Shown: piece after piece, positions 1-8,915 of the stretch
Numbering within the stretch: the stretch's first letter is position 1
Layout of the letters: the number at the start of each line of letters is the position of its first letter
Origin: Methylomonas rhizoryzae
Lineage (GTDB): Bacteria; Pseudomonadota; Gammaproteobacteria; Methylococcales; Methylomonadaceae
Direction of reading: 5' to 3'
Length of the DNA: 64,000 bases
Assembly (NCBI RefSeq): GCF_008632455.1
Contig: NZ_CP043929.1
Coordinates: 186,001 to 250,000 of the forward strand
Translations under genes and position numbers: made by a program
Notes under the pieces: model-generated
Database searches by the model: none
Seen by the model: the letters and a program-made list of their open reading frames with translations, nothing else
Told to the model about the DNA's origin: nothing

Positions 1-399
1 ATCGGCCAGCGGCGAATGCAGGATCAAACCGTCCAGATAGTCGGTTTGCAGATTGTCGAGTGAAGTTGCGAACGATTGCGCCACTTGTTCGGCCAGTCCG
101 GCGTTGGCATCGTAGGGGATGCGGAGCGGGTCGTGGCCGTTCAGCGGGGTGAATTTGGTTTGCAGATACAAGTCCCTGCGCTCTATTTCGGAACGGGCGC
201 AGGCCGCGGCAATCGCCGCTCCGACGCCGGCCTCGTGATAGTGTTTGGGTTGGCAGGCGGTGTCTATGCCGCGAAAACCCTGGGCTATGGCCAGCTCGAC
301 CAGTTCTTGCGTACGTTCCTGTTTCCACGCGGTGCCGTAGAGGATGCGCGGCATGCTGACGCCGGCGGCGCTTAACACGGTATTGGGGGCTGCGTTCAT
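1..399 (-). CDS. aldo/keto reductase (3' part outside window)
   Basis: An open minus-strand frame starts at ATG 399-397 and runs off the left edge, giving about 133 N-terminal residues. It shows the NAD(P)H-dependent aldo/keto reductase barrel: the strand-2 motif GIDTA with the catalytic Asp, a Tyr in KHYHEAGVG, the Lys in LQTKF and the His in LILHSP, so the full D-Y-K-H tetrad appears in the right order. Such enzymes reduce small aldehydes or ketones in the cytosol, but the substrate cannot be deduced. Its 3' end is unseen, so integrity is unknown. An 86-bp gap separates it from the NTF2-like gene on the same strand. Confidence 0.85.
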   Translation of the reverse strand, partial: MNAAPNTVLSAAGVSMPRILYGTAWKQERTQELVELAIAQGFRGIDTACQPKHYHEAGVGAAIAAACARSEIERRDLYLQTKFTPLNGHDPLRIPYDANAGLAEQVAQSFATSLDNLQTDYLDGLILHSPLAD

Positions 400-485
400 C
401 GAAATTACCTGAGTCTCAAATGCCGCCTAGCTTAGCGCAAATACCCGGCCGAATGCGCGCGAACCGAACGAGATAGGCTAAGACC

Positions 486-953
486 TCACAACCCGAGTTC
501 GCTAAGGCTGGGATGATCGTCCGGTCTGCGGCCCAACGGCCAAAAGAACAGGCGTTCGCTTTCGATGATGGGTAAATCGTTGATGCTGGCGAAGCGGCGA
601 CACATCAGGCCGTGCTCATTGAATTCCCAATTCTCGTTGCCGTAGCTGCGAAACCAGCTGCCGGAATCGTCGTGCCATTCGTAGGCAAAGCGGACCGCAA
701 TGCGGTTGTCGGTATAGGCCCACAACTCCTTGATCAAGCGGTAATCCAATTCTTTCGCCCATTTGCGTTGCAAAAATTCGCGAATTTGGCCGCGGCCTAT
801 CGGGAATTCGGCTCGGTTGCGCCAGCCGCTGTCTTCGGTATACACCTGCACGACTCGCTCGGGATCCCGACTATTCCAAGCATCTTCGGCCATGCGCACT
901 TTTTGCGCGGCGGTTTCGACGGTAAAGGGCGGTAAGGGTGGTTTGGTTTCCAT
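486..953 (-). CDS. NTF2-like protein, DUF1348 family
   Basis: A 155-residue protein with the compact NTF2-like fold of the DUF1348 group. It has a helix carrying AEDAWNSRDPERV, then the family-typical segments WRNRAEF, REFLQRKW and RFAYEWHD, and a conserved FASINDLPI near the C-terminus. I chose the ATG at 953 over the longer frame from 1013: a GGAG sits 8 nt upstream and the extension is low-complexity (poly-Asn). The family is found in many bacteria and has no firmly established reaction; a small-molecule binding or isomerase-like role is possible. It lies just downstream of ntrX on the same strand but is probably a separate unit. Confidence 0.8.
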   Translation of the reverse strand: METKPPLPPFTVETAAQKVRMAEDAWNSRDPERVVQVYTEDSGWRNRAEFPIGRGQIREFLQRKWAKELDYRLIKELWAYTDNRIAVRFAYEWHDDSGSWFRSYGNENWEFNEHGLMCRRFASINDLPIIESERLFFWPLGRRPDDHPSLSELGL

Positions 954-1017
954 CTCAGTCTCCGAGGGTTGAGCGTTGTTGTTATTGTTATCGGTTGAAA
1001 ACCGGCGTCGCACTATC

Positions 1018-2379
1018 CTACAGTTTAATTTTCAACGAATGTAGTTTACGGTACAAATGGGTGCGTTCCATGCCTATGGCCGAGGCCAGTTTGGCGACGC
1101 TGCCGCCGTTCTTTTCGAAATGGTATTCCAGATACGACTTTTCGAAATGGTCTCTGGCTTCTTTGAGCGGCAGGTTGAAAAACTCGGGTACGTTGCTGCC
1201 CAATTTCGGTTGCTCGGCGATCGAGCCCAGGGCGTTTTTGACTTCGTCCAGTTCGATGTCGTCGCCGGCGCCCAGTATCATCAGACGCTGAACCAGATTG
1301 CGCAGTTCGCGCACATTGCCGGGCCAGACGTAGTTGCGCAGATAGTTTTGCGCGGCCATGGAAAAGCGGCGGAACGGCAGTTTTTCGTGAATGATGAAAT
1401 GGTCCACGTAATAATTCAGCAGGCTGGGCACGTCTTCGCTGTGCTCGCGCAAAGCCTGAATTTCCAGGGTTACCTCATTCAACAGGTAATACAAATCCTG
1501 GCGGAAGCGGCCGCTGTTGACTTCTTCGTCCAAGGCCATCCGGGTTGAAGCGGCAACCCGTACGTCCACCCGCACCGCTTGGCTGCCGCCGACCCGCAAA
1601 AACGAGCTGGACTCCATGGCGCTCAGCAGGCGTGCCTGAGTTTCCGGATCCATACCGCCGATTTCACCCAAGAACAAAGTGCCGCGATGGGCTTGTTCCA
1701 ACAAACCGCGATATATGCGACCGTTATCTTCCCGACCGAAAAATTCCACGGCAGCGTTTTCCGGGGCGATGCTGCCCACCGAGACGTCGACGAACGGGCC
1801 GTCGCGGCGCGGGCTGTTGTTGTGCAGATAGCGGGCGAACATCTCTTTGCCGACACCGGGTTCGCCGACGAACAACACACGGGTATCGTGTTGCGCCAAG
1901 CGTTTGACCTTGTCTTTGGTGCGTTCGATCACGGCGCTTTTGCCGACCGGTTCGACGGTGATCATCAATTGTTGTTTTAGTCCGGCGTTTTCCCTTTGCA
2001 GCAAGCTGGCTTCCAGCGCGCGTTCCACGATCAACAGCAGTTTGGCCATCGATAATGGCTTTTCCAGAAAATCGTAGGCGCCCAAACGGGTAGCCTCCAC
2101 GGCCGACTCCACTGAACCGTGGCCGCTCATCATGATCACCGGGCACATAGCGCCATCTTCGGCCACCCATTCGCGCAGCAAGGTAATCCCGTCGCAGTCC
2201 GGCATCCAGATGTCCAGCAGGATTAAATTCGGTTGGCGCAGATTTTTTTGCCGTCTGGCTTCGGCGGCGTTTTCCGCCATGGCCACTTCGTAGCCTTCGT
2301 CGGCCAGAATTTCAGATACCAATTGACGAATGTCCTGTTCGTCGTCTACCACCAGTATGTAGGGCGCTTGCTTGTTCAT
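1018..2379 (-). CDS. ntrX: NtrX-type response regulator with degenerate AAA+ motifs
   Basis: A 453-residue response regulator paired with the kinase encoded just upstream (4-nt overlap). Residues 1-120 are a receiver with VVDDE, the acceptor Asp in LLDIWMPDCDG and KPLS. A sigma54-type AAA+ domain follows with Walker A GEPGVGKE and a retained FRQDLYY segment, then a Fis-type helix-turn-helix (GGSVAKLASAIGMERTHLYRK). Two hallmarks are missing. The GAFTGA loop that contacts sigma54 is replaced by EDNGRIYRGLL, and the Walker B Asp of LFLDE is Gly (LFLGE). It therefore probably binds DNA and responds to phosphorylation without acting as a normal sigma54 activator. In characterised bacteria NtrYX links nitrogen or redox signals to gene expression. 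Confidence 0.9.
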   Translation of the reverse strand: MNKQAPYILVVDDEQDIRQLVSEILADEGYEVAMAENAAEARRQKNLRQPNLILLDIWMPDCDGITLLREWVAEDGAMCPVIMMSGHGSVESAVEATRLGAYDFLEKPLSMAKLLLIVERALEASLLQRENAGLKQQLMITVEPVGKSAVIERTKDKVKRLAQHDTRVLFVGEPGVGKEMFARYLHNNSPRRDGPFVDVSVGSIAPENAAVEFFGREDNGRIYRGLLEQAHRGTLFLGEIGGMDPETQARLLSAMESSSFLRVGGSQAVRVDVRVAASTRMALDEEVNSGRFRQDLYYLLNEVTLEIQALREHSEDVPSLLNYYVDHFIIHEKLPFRRFSMAAQNYLRNYVWPGNVRELRNLVQRLMILGAGDDIELDEVKNALGSIAEQPKLGSNVPEFFNLPLKEARDHFEKSYLEYHFEKNGGSVAKLASAIGMERTHLYRKLHSLKIKL

Positions 2380-4556
2380 GCACTGTTTCCATATTCAAAG
2401 ACCGGGAGCTGGATTACGAAACCAGCGCCCGCATTATAAGATGTATCCACCCAAATCACGCCGCCGTGTTCCTCGACGATTTTCTTGACGATGGCCAGGC
2501 CCAGCCCCGTGCCTTTAGCCTTGCTGGTGACATAGGGCTCGAAAATCGTTTCGATTTGTTCCGTATTCAAACCGCTGCCGTTGTCGTAAAGCGCCAATTC
2601 GACGAAATCGACGTTGTTGCGTTCCGCTTTGCCGATTCTGACTTCGATGTGGCATTGCTCGCCGGTGGCTTCTTGGGCGTTCTTGATCAGGTTGTGCAGC
2701 ACTTGGCGGATGCTGATCGGATCGACTTCGACGATGGCTTGCCGGGTGGCGAACTTGGTAGTAAACACGATGGCGCTTTGATAGAGGGCCAGCACTTCCT
2801 GGATCAATTCGATCAAGTTGATTTTTTCCACCCGCTTTTTGGACGGACGAGCGTATTCGGAAAAATCGTCGACCATGCGCTTCATGGCCTCTACTTGCTG
2901 CACGATGGTACGGGTGCCGCGTTGCAAAAATTCGGCCGGGCCGTCTTGCAGTTCCTTGGACAATTTGTGCTGCAAGCGCTCGGCCGATAACTGAATCGGC
3001 GTCAGCGGGTTCTTGATTTCGTGAGCCAAGCGGCGCGCGACCTCGCCCCAGGCTGCATTCTTTTGCGCCTGGATCAAGTCGGTGACGTCGTCGAATACCA
3101 CCACGGCGCCAACCCGGCTGCCGTGTTGCGAAAACAGCGGCGTACCGCGACATAACAGTTCTTGGCGGCCGTTCGGGCCTAAAAACACGATGCGCTGCTC
3201 CCAAATGTCGTCGGCTTTTTCCAGCAACTGTTCTATGGTCAACAATACGTCGGCCAGTTCCTGGTGGCGGCCGGCCAGCTCCGGCAGGGTTTGATCGACG
3301 AAATGGCTGACCGGAATGTGCAGAATCCGGTAAGCGGCCTGATTGGCGGTGCGAATATGAAACGTGGCGTCGAAACTGATCACGCCGGCGGTCAGGTTGG
3401 ACAAAATGGTTTCCAGATAGGCGCGTTGGTTTTCCACTTCCAGGCCGGCGGCGCGGGTTTCGTCGCGCGAGCGGGCGATGCGTTTGGTCATTTGATTGAA
3501 GGATTCCACCAAAAAGCCCAAGTCGTCCTGGCTCATCACCGGCAGTTCGTGTTGATAGTCGCCGGCCGCCACGGCTTGGGTGCCCTTGACCAGCTCTCTA
3601 ACCGGAGCCACGATGTTGCGTATGCTGATAAACGCCACCCATATCGCGGCCAATAAGCTGAGCAGCAATACCAGCAGCAAAATCAACGAAAAGCTGGTTT
3701 TCAGCGCATTGCGCAAAAACGTCATTTCCTGATAGCGGATAAAGGCGAATTCGATCGAATCGGCCAAATCCGTGACCCGAACCGGAATCGGATACAGTAC
3801 TTGCAGAAAGCGGCTTTGATTGCGGTCTATCGGCAAAATGATGCGTACCAGCATTTCGTCGTTGTCGCCGGGGTCGAAGGCGAAGTATTCCTTGTTTTGC
3901 CGCAGTTGCAGCCAGATTTGTTCGTCCGGCATATGCGGCAAAATGTCGGTCGGATTGGCGCTGCTGGAGGCCAATATCCGCCCCTGGCTGGAAAAAGCCG
4001 CCATTTCGGTGGCGCCGGATTCCAACCATAAGCTGCCGATTTCCAGCGCGATCAGGCTGTCGGAGTTATCTTCCAAGCGGGCGGCGATCTGCCGGGTTTG
4101 TTTGATATGCCAGTTCATGCGTTGCGCCAAGCTCGATTGGCTGAGCTCCAGCGCGTCGTCCATCGCCCGGTCGATTTCCACGTTGAACCAGCTGTCTATG
4201 CCTTGATGCAGGAACTGCACCGAAAAGTAATAAACGATGGCCGCCGGCGCCAGGGCCAGCACGACGAATAAAGACACCATGCGCGTGGTCAAACGCGAGC
4301 CGGCTTCTTTTTTCTTCAGTTCGCGGATCAGCGAATAGGCGTTGACCACGACCAGAGCCAACAGCATGATGGAACCCAGGGTGTTGATGACCAACAACCA
4401 GGAATGCATCTCGCTGAGTTTGGAGGATTCCTGGGTGGAACTGCTCATTAACTGCAAGGACAGGACGATGAAGCCGAACAGGATGGCAATGGAGGCGCTG
4501 GCGGGCAGTTTTATTTTGGAATTGGGCATATGAACCAAGCGCTGGATAAAGACCAT
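2376..4556 (-). CDS. ntrY: NtrY sensor histidine kinase
   Basis: A 726-residue inner-membrane kinase. N-terminal hydrophobic segments (about residues 15-35, 50-75 and 95-115) and another near 290-315 flank a large periplasmic region. HAMP, PAS and kinase modules follow: H-box LAHEIKNPLTPIQLSAERL, N-box NLIKNAQEA, and G boxes DNGSGL and GTGLGLAIVKK. It should autophosphorylate on His and pass phosphate to NtrX, whose start overlaps its stop by 4 nt. The first start (4556) overlaps the DUF4390 gene by 46 nt; an internal ATG at 4529 (MPNSK) is an equally good candidate, since neither has a strong ribosome site. Confidence 0.9.
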   Translation of the reverse strand: MVFIQRLVHMPNSKIKLPASASIAILFGFIVLSLQLMSSSTQESSKLSEMHSWLLVINTLGSIMLLALVVVNAYSLIRELKKKEAGSRLTTRMVSLFVVLALAPAAIVYYFSVQFLHQGIDSWFNVEIDRAMDDALELSQSSLAQRMNWHIKQTRQIAARLEDNSDSLIALEIGSLWLESGATEMAAFSSQGRILASSSANPTDILPHMPDEQIWLQLRQNKEYFAFDPGDNDEMLVRIILPIDRNQSRFLQVLYPIPVRVTDLADSIEFAFIRYQEMTFLRNALKTSFSLILLLVLLLSLLAAIWVAFISIRNIVAPVRELVKGTQAVAAGDYQHELPVMSQDDLGFLVESFNQMTKRIARSRDETRAAGLEVENQRAYLETILSNLTAGVISFDATFHIRTANQAAYRILHIPVSHFVDQTLPELAGRHQELADVLLTIEQLLEKADDIWEQRIVFLGPNGRQELLCRGTPLFSQHGSRVGAVVVFDDVTDLIQAQKNAAWGEVARRLAHEIKNPLTPIQLSAERLQHKLSKELQDGPAEFLQRGTRTIVQQVEAMKRMVDDFSEYARPSKKRVEKINLIELIQEVLALYQSAIVFTTKFATRQAIVEVDPISIRQVLHNLIKNAQEATGEQCHIEVRIGKAERNNVDFVELALYDNGSGLNTEQIETIFEPYVTSKAKGTGLGLAIVKKIVEEHGGVIWVDTSYNAGAGFVIQLPVFEYGNSA

Positions 4557-5095
4557 TGGGAATCCAGATACGCGAAAGGGCGTAGCGGAACGGGTAGCGT
4601 TTCCCGGTCGAATCTGATTTTTAACGCCAGTTTGTAGCGTTTGCCGGGCTGAAACAGCGCTGCGGGAATTGGGGCCAGGCCTTGCAAGCCGGACATGAAG
4701 TTCAGCGCGGCATTCAGGGTTAAATACATTTCGCTTTGCCGGGTGGGCGGGGTGACTTCGTATTGGTTCAACAAGGCGTGAAATTGCAGGGTATAGGGCA
4801 GTTCCCGGGCATATACCACCGCGTCGTACCAGCGCCCGATTTCGCGGATTTGCAAGTCTACCATCCAGGTTAGCGCTACCCCTTTCAGCAAAGCGTCTTT
4901 GGCGGTGGGGCTCAGCTGATAATCGATGCGGGCCTCGACCGTGTAGGCCGGCGGCGCGTGTTGCGAGGTGTCGGAAAGTTGTGCGTGGCGGATGCCGACA
5001 CCAAAACCCAAGTCAGTTGCAAAGGCCTGGCCAGGCGCAAGTTGCCAAGCCCACAATAAAATCGCCCAGCTAAACCGTTTTACCGAGCTTGGCAT
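4511..5095 (-). CDS. DUF4390 secreted protein
   Basis: A 194-residue protein with an N-terminal signal sequence (Lys-Arg then WAILLWAWQLAPGQAFA), followed by a mostly beta-rich region containing RIDYQLSPTAKDALLKGVALTW, a DUF4390-like pattern broken here only by citation of its start, and ending PLRPFAYLDSQWSLSS. Such genes commonly sit between rsmB and ntrY in gammaproteobacteria, exactly as here. Its start overlaps the rsmB end by 26 nt and its end overlaps ntrY, so translational coupling is likely. The function is unknown; co-occurrence with ntrYX suggests an envelope role connected to sensing, which is inference. Confidence 0.8.
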   Translation of the reverse strand: MPSSVKRFSWAILLWAWQLAPGQAFATDLGFGVGIRHAQLSDTSQHAPPAYTVEARIDYQLSPTAKDALLKGVALTWMVDLQIREIGRWYDAVVYARELPYTLQFHALLNQYEVTPPTRQSEMYLTLNAALNFMSGLQGLAPIPAALFQPGKRYKLALKIRFDRETLPVPLRPFAYLDSQWSLSSAWFICPIPK

Positions 5096-6365
5096 AATAA
5101 AAACCGTCCATTTGCCGGTCGCCCGGCAGAATTTGCCGGCCGTGCGGACGGGCGATGCCCCAATGCGCCTTGATGGGCAATTCCCTCGCTTCGGGGTGCC
5201 CGGCTAAAAACTCGGCGATTTGCCGTTCGTTTTCGCGCTTCGATATGGAGCAGGTCGCGTACAACAATAGCCCGCCCGGCGCCAGCAACGGCCATACGCT
5301 TTCCAGGATAGCGCGCTGCAAGCCGACCAGTTGGTCGATGTCGCTTGGCCGTCGCAGCAGTTTGATGTCCGGGTGGCGGCGAATCACCCCTAAGCCGGAA
5401 CACGGCGCGTCCAGCAGTATCCTGTCGAACGCGGTATCACTCGCCCAGCTGGCCGGGTCTGCCGCATCGGCAGCGCGCAGCTCGGCTTGCAGTCCCAGGC
5501 GGCGTAAATTTTGTGCCACCCGTTCCAGCCGCTGCGGATCGACGTCGACGGCCAGCAGGTAACGCAAACGGGGTTCGCGCTCCAAAATGGCGGCGGTTTT
5601 GCCGCCGGGTGCCGCGCAGACATCCAGAACCCTTTGGTCGCTGTGCAGTTCCAATAGCTCGGCCGCCAGTTGCGCGGCGCCGTCTTGTACCGAGACCCGG
5701 CCGTCGGCGAAACCGGGCAGTTGTTCGACGCTTATGGCCTGATCCAGCACCAGGCCGCTGGCGCAATCGGCTATCGGTTTGGCGCCTATACCTTGTTCGG
5801 TCAGGCTCTCTAAGTATTGCGCCCGGTCGTTGCGGCTGAGGTTGACGCGTAAAGCCAACGGCGGCGAACGGTCGTTGGCGGTTAAAATCATGCCGGCCTG
5901 CTCGGGCCAGTCGCTTTCTAGCAAATCCAACAGCCAGGCCGGATGGTTTTGCCTGGCCTGCCGTTCGGTCGCCGCGGCTTGCAGCAGCGTTTCGCTGTCG
6001 CGCAAATAGCGGCGTAACACCGCGTTGACCAAGGATTTTGCCCAGGGTTTGTGATGGGCCGCGGCCACGGTCTCGGAGACGGCCGCATGCGGTTTGACGC
6101 GCATATAGCGCAACTGGTACAGGCCTGCCAGCAGCAGAGCTTTGACGTCGCTGTCTTTGGCTTTCAAGGGCTTGTCCAACAAGCGCCCGAGTAGGTAGTC
6201 CAGTTCGAAGTAATGGCGGATCACGCCGTAGCAAACCGCTTGAATAAAGGCGCGGTCTTGGTTGTCCTTGATCTTGCCTAGATGCTGGTCCAGCGCCGCC
6301 GTCAGGGATTGGCCGTCGCCGATCACTCTGGCCAGTATTACGGCTGCGCAGTTGCGTTGTTTCAT
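5070..6365 (-). CDS. rsmB: 16S rRNA m5C967 methyltransferase
   Basis: A 431-residue RsmB (Sun/Fmu) protein that uses S-adenosylmethionine to methylate C967 of 16S rRNA. The N-terminal part is a NusB-like helical RNA-binding domain (DRAFIQAVCYGVIRHY). The C-terminal Rossmann methyltransferase has SAM motif DVCAAPGGKT, motif IV LDAPCSGLG and motif VI YATCS, so both catalytic Cys residues are present. The start at 6365 makes an ATGA overlap with the fmt stop, the classic def-fmt-rsmB arrangement. The open frame extends upstream to 6653, but that extension lies inside fmt, is Arg-rich and is rejected. Confidence 0.95.
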   Translation of the reverse strand: MKQRNCAAVILARVIGDGQSLTAALDQHLGKIKDNQDRAFIQAVCYGVIRHYFELDYLLGRLLDKPLKAKDSDVKALLLAGLYQLRYMRVKPHAAVSETVAAAHHKPWAKSLVNAVLRRYLRDSETLLQAAATERQARQNHPAWLLDLLESDWPEQAGMILTANDRSPPLALRVNLSRNDRAQYLESLTEQGIGAKPIADCASGLVLDQAISVEQLPGFADGRVSVQDGAAQLAAELLELHSDQRVLDVCAAPGGKTAAILEREPRLRYLLAVDVDPQRLERVAQNLRRLGLQAELRAADAADPASWASDTAFDRILLDAPCSGLGVIRRHPDIKLLRRPSDIDQLVGLQRAILESVWPLLAPGGLLLYATCSISKRENERQIAEFLAGHPEARELPIKAHWGIARPHGRQILPGDRQMDGFYYAKLGKTV

Positions 6366-7288
6366 GCGCCCAGTCGAACGCCGTCGATAGCGTGGGCGTT
6401 GAGAAAGTCCTTGCCGGCGACGCGTTTGCCGCCGGGCATTTGTACTTCCAACAACCTGACTACGCCGTCGCCGGTGCTGACGTCGAGAGCATGTGCGCCG
6501 CAATCGACGCTGCCGGGCGGCAGGTTGCTGCGCGTGCCGGGCAGGCAGGAGTTCCATACCCGCAGCACTTTGCCGTGCAATAAGGTTTGCGCGACCGGCC
6601 AGCCGTTCAGGCCGCGGATCTTGCGGTCCAATTCCTCGGCGCTGAGCCGCCAATCCAGTTCGGCTTCGTGCTTGTCGAGTTTATGCGCGTAAGTGACCAA
6701 GGCTTCGTCTTGGGGTTGTGCCGAGTCATTGCCGGCGGTGATGCGATCGACCACCTCGACCAGAGCTACGGCACCCATCTGCGCCAATTGATCGTGCAAA
6801 CTACTGCTGGTGCTGGCCGCAGTGATCGGACAGGCGACTTTATGCAGCATGTCGCCGGCGTCCAGCTTTTTGACGACCCGCATGATGGTAACCCCGGTTT
6901 CCCGGTCGCCGGCCATCAGGGCGCGGTGTATGGGCGCCGCGCCGCGCCAGCGGGGCAACAGCGAGCCGTGGACGTTGATGCAGCCCAAGCGGGCGGCGTC
7001 TATCACGGCCTGCGGCAGAATCAGGCCGTAGGCCACCACAATCATTAAATCCGCGTTTAAAGCCTTTAGCGCTGCAATGGCCTCGGCGGCTTTGAAGTTT
7101 TCCGGCTGATAAACCGGTAGGCCGGCCTGTAACGCCAAGTGCTTGACCGGGCTGGGGCTTAATTTGCGGCCCCGGCCGGCGGGCCTGTCCGGCTGGGTGT
7201 AAACCGCGCAAACCTTGTGCTGCGAATTCAGCAAGGCTTGCAAACTGGGTACGGCAAACTCCGGCGTCCCGGCGAAAACGATGTCCAT
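6362..7288 (-). CDS. fmt: methionyl-tRNA formyltransferase
   Basis: A 308-residue enzyme that transfers a formyl group from 10-formyl-tetrahydrofolate to the initiator Met-tRNA. The N-terminal formyltransferase domain has IVFAGTPEFAVPSLQALL, the SPVKHLA loop and the catalytic segment INVHGSLLPRWRGAAPI with the Asn, His and downstream Asp (KLDAGDML). The C-terminal OB-like domain binds tRNA (RKIRGLNGWPVAQT). It starts 7 nt after the def stop and overlaps rsmB by 4 nt, so the three are one transcription unit for formylation, deformylation and rRNA modification. Confidence 0.96.
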   Translation of the reverse strand: MDIVFAGTPEFAVPSLQALLNSQHKVCAVYTQPDRPAGRGRKLSPSPVKHLALQAGLPVYQPENFKAAEAIAALKALNADLMIVVAYGLILPQAVIDAARLGCINVHGSLLPRWRGAAPIHRALMAGDRETGVTIMRVVKKLDAGDMLHKVACPITAASTSSSLHDQLAQMGAVALVEVVDRITAGNDSAQPQDEALVTYAHKLDKHEAELDWRLSAEELDRKIRGLNGWPVAQTLLHGKVLRVWNSCLPGTRSNLPPGSVDCGAHALDVSTGDGVVRLLEVQMPGGKRVAGKDFLNAHAIDGVRLGA

Positions 7289-7295
7289 GGCGATG

Positions 7296-7802
7296 TTATT
7301 GGCCCTGTTGTTTGTGAATTTTTTCCAGCTTGGCTTTGATGCGATTGCGCTTGAAGGCGGATAAATAATCCACGAATAACTTGCCCTGCAAATGATCCAT
7401 TTCGTGTTGTATGCACACGGCCAATAGACCGTCGGCCTCCAGTTCGAAAGATTCGCCCGCCCGGTTCAGCGCTTTGATCTTGATGCGTTCGGCCCGGCTG
7501 ACTTTTTCGAAAAAACCCGGCACCGACAAGCAACCTTCTTCCGACTCTTCTTTGCCGGTTTCTTGGATGATTTGCGGGTTGATCAAACAAATCGGCTCGT
7601 CCTTGTTTTCGCTGACGTCCATCACGATCACGCGTTTGTGCACATTGACTTGGGTCGCGGCCAAGCCGACGCCCTTGGCGGAATACATGGTTTCCAACAT
7701 GTCGTCCACCAACTTTTTGATATGGTCGTCGACTACGGGAACTTCCTCGGCCACATTGCGCAAGCGGCGGTCGGGAAATTCCAGGATCGTCAAAATACTC
7801 AC
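7296..7802 (-). CDS. def: peptide deformylase
   Basis: A 168-residue metalloenzyme removing the N-formyl group from nascent proteins at the ribosome. All three family motifs are present: GVGLAATQ (motif 1), EGCLS with the metal-binding Cys (motif 2), and QHEMDHLQG with the two metal His and catalytic Glu (motif 3). The length is normal for a type I enzyme. The start is a GTG at 7802 with a GGAG 7-8 nt upstream. It heads the def-fmt-rsmB cluster; the 179 bp upstream to the VanZ-like gene probably carry its promoter. Confidence 0.97.
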   Translation of the reverse strand: MSILTILEFPDRRLRNVAEEVPVVDDHIKKLVDDMLETMYSAKGVGLAATQVNVHKRVIVMDVSENKDEPICLINPQIIQETGKEESEEGCLSVPGFFEKVSRAERIKIKALNRAGESFELEADGLLAVCIQHEMDHLQGKLFVDYLSAFKRNRIKAKLEKIHKQQGQ

Positions 7803-7981
7803 CTAAAACTCCGAAAATTAACGCGAATGTAACGATTTTATCTTTTTTTGCTTTAATCCGAAATACGCAGACACGCTGTCGGCTTTGGGACGAGGCCGAG
7901 TTGTCCGATCCGGGCAGAAGGCGGTGGGCTGCCGAGCAATATCGGGTTGGCCGGACGAAAAGGGCCTAGGGGCGCAGGCGG

Positions 7982-8362
7982 TTAAGGTACGGCGTTGAAC
8001 AGAGGCAGCAAACGCCGGCGGTAACATAGGACGGACGCGGCGCTTGCGCCCAAGGTATCCGCCAGCCAATCCAATGCGCTGGTTTCCCGGCCGGGAACGA
8101 AGGATTGGTGCCATTCGTCGCTAAGGCCGTACAGGCTGCAAAATGCAGCGCTCGCCAGTGCCAGACGCAACTCGCCGAATCCGGTGTGGCGCAGTGCGCG
8201 CCAGCTGCAAATGCCTATCGCAAAATAAGCGGCGGCATGCTCCAGCTTGTCTTGCCAGTCGAACATCATGGGAACCGGCAGGGTTTCCTGGGCCGATAGC
8301 CAGAAAATCAGGCTGCAAAAGCCTAGCAAAACGCTGAAGTCTAAGGTGCGGTTGTTTAACAT
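7982..8362 (-). CDS. VanZ-like family membrane protein
   Basis: A 126-residue protein with four predicted membrane helices. It carries the VanZ-like signature: an acidic WQDKLEHAAAYFAIG after the first helix, and a later YGLSDEWHQSFVPGRE with conserved DEWHQ, then DWLADTLGA. VanZ-like proteins are widespread and mostly uncharacterised; the name comes from an accessory teicoplanin-resistance gene, and resistance should not be inferred. It starts 4 nt after the regA stop with a GGGAG ribosome site, so it is the last gene of a regB-regA-vanZ-like unit. Confidence 0.85.
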   Translation of the reverse strand: MLNNRTLDFSVLLGFCSLIFWLSAQETLPVPMMFDWQDKLEHAAAYFAIGICSWRALRHTGFGELRLALASAAFCSLYGLSDEWHQSFVPGRETSALDWLADTLGASAASVLCYRRRLLPLFNAVP

Positions 8363-8366
8363 CGGG

Positions 8367-8915
8367 TCACTCCCTAACCGGACGCTTTTCCAGTTTGCGT
8401 TGCAAGGTGCGCCGGTGCATGTTCAAGGCGCGGGCCGCGGCGGAAATGTTGCCGTCGTGCTGCATCAGCACTTTTTGCAAGTGTTCCCATTCCAAACGTT
8501 TGACCGATAACGGGTTGTCGCTGATTGCCACGCTAGCGTCGCCTTCGTTTCTATGCAAGGCGCTGACGATTTCGTCCGGACTGGCGGGTTTGGTCAGATA
8601 GTGAATCGCGCCCAATTTAATGGCTTCGACCGCGGTGGCGATACTGGCGAAACCGGTCAGCATGACGATTTGGGTGTTGCTGTCGAGCGAGATCAATTTT
8701 TTGACCATCTCCAAACCGGAGTCGTAACCGATGCGCAAGTCGATGACCGCATATTCGGGTTCGGTTTGTTCCGCCAGCGCAATGGCGGTGTTGACGTCGT
8801 TGGCAATGGTAACTTGAAAGTTACGCTTTTCCAAGGCGGGCTTCAGTACCGTACAGAATGTCACGTCGTCGTCGACTAGCAATAAATTGGGTTTATCCGT
8901 GGTAACTTCGGTCAT
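8367..8915 (-). CDS. regA: RegA/PrrA-type response regulator
   Basis: A 182-residue regulator with a receiver domain (DDDVTFC, acceptor Asp in YAVIDLRIGYDSG, Lys in YLTKPAS) and a C-terminal Fis-like helix-turn-helix GNISAAARALNMHRRTLQRK that closely matches RegA/PrrA/ActR proteins. In characterised bacteria this pair responds to the redox state of the respiratory chain. The ATG at 8915 has AAGGAG at ideal spacing; a GTG at 8921 lies only 1 nt from that site and is rejected. It overlaps the regB end by 23 nt, which implies coupled translation. Confidence 0.9.
   Translation of the reverse strand: MTEVTTDKPNLLLVDDDVTFCTVLKPALEKRNFQVTIANDVNTAIALAEQTEPEYAVIDLRIGYDSGLEMVKKLISLDSNTQIVMLTGFASIATAVEAIKLGAIHYLTKPASPDEIVSALHRNEGDASVAISDNPLSVKRLEWEHLQKVLMQHDGNISAAARALNMHRRTLQRKLEKRPVRE

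Noticed and set aside
6366..6653. N-terminal extension of rsmB
   Set aside because: The added 96 residues lie within fmt, are Arg-rich and unlike the family; the ATGA overlap start at 6365 is standard.
7982..8362. Glycopeptide resistance from the VanZ-like gene
   Set aside because: VanZ-like membrane proteins are widespread and this one sits in a redox-regulator operon; no van genes are present.
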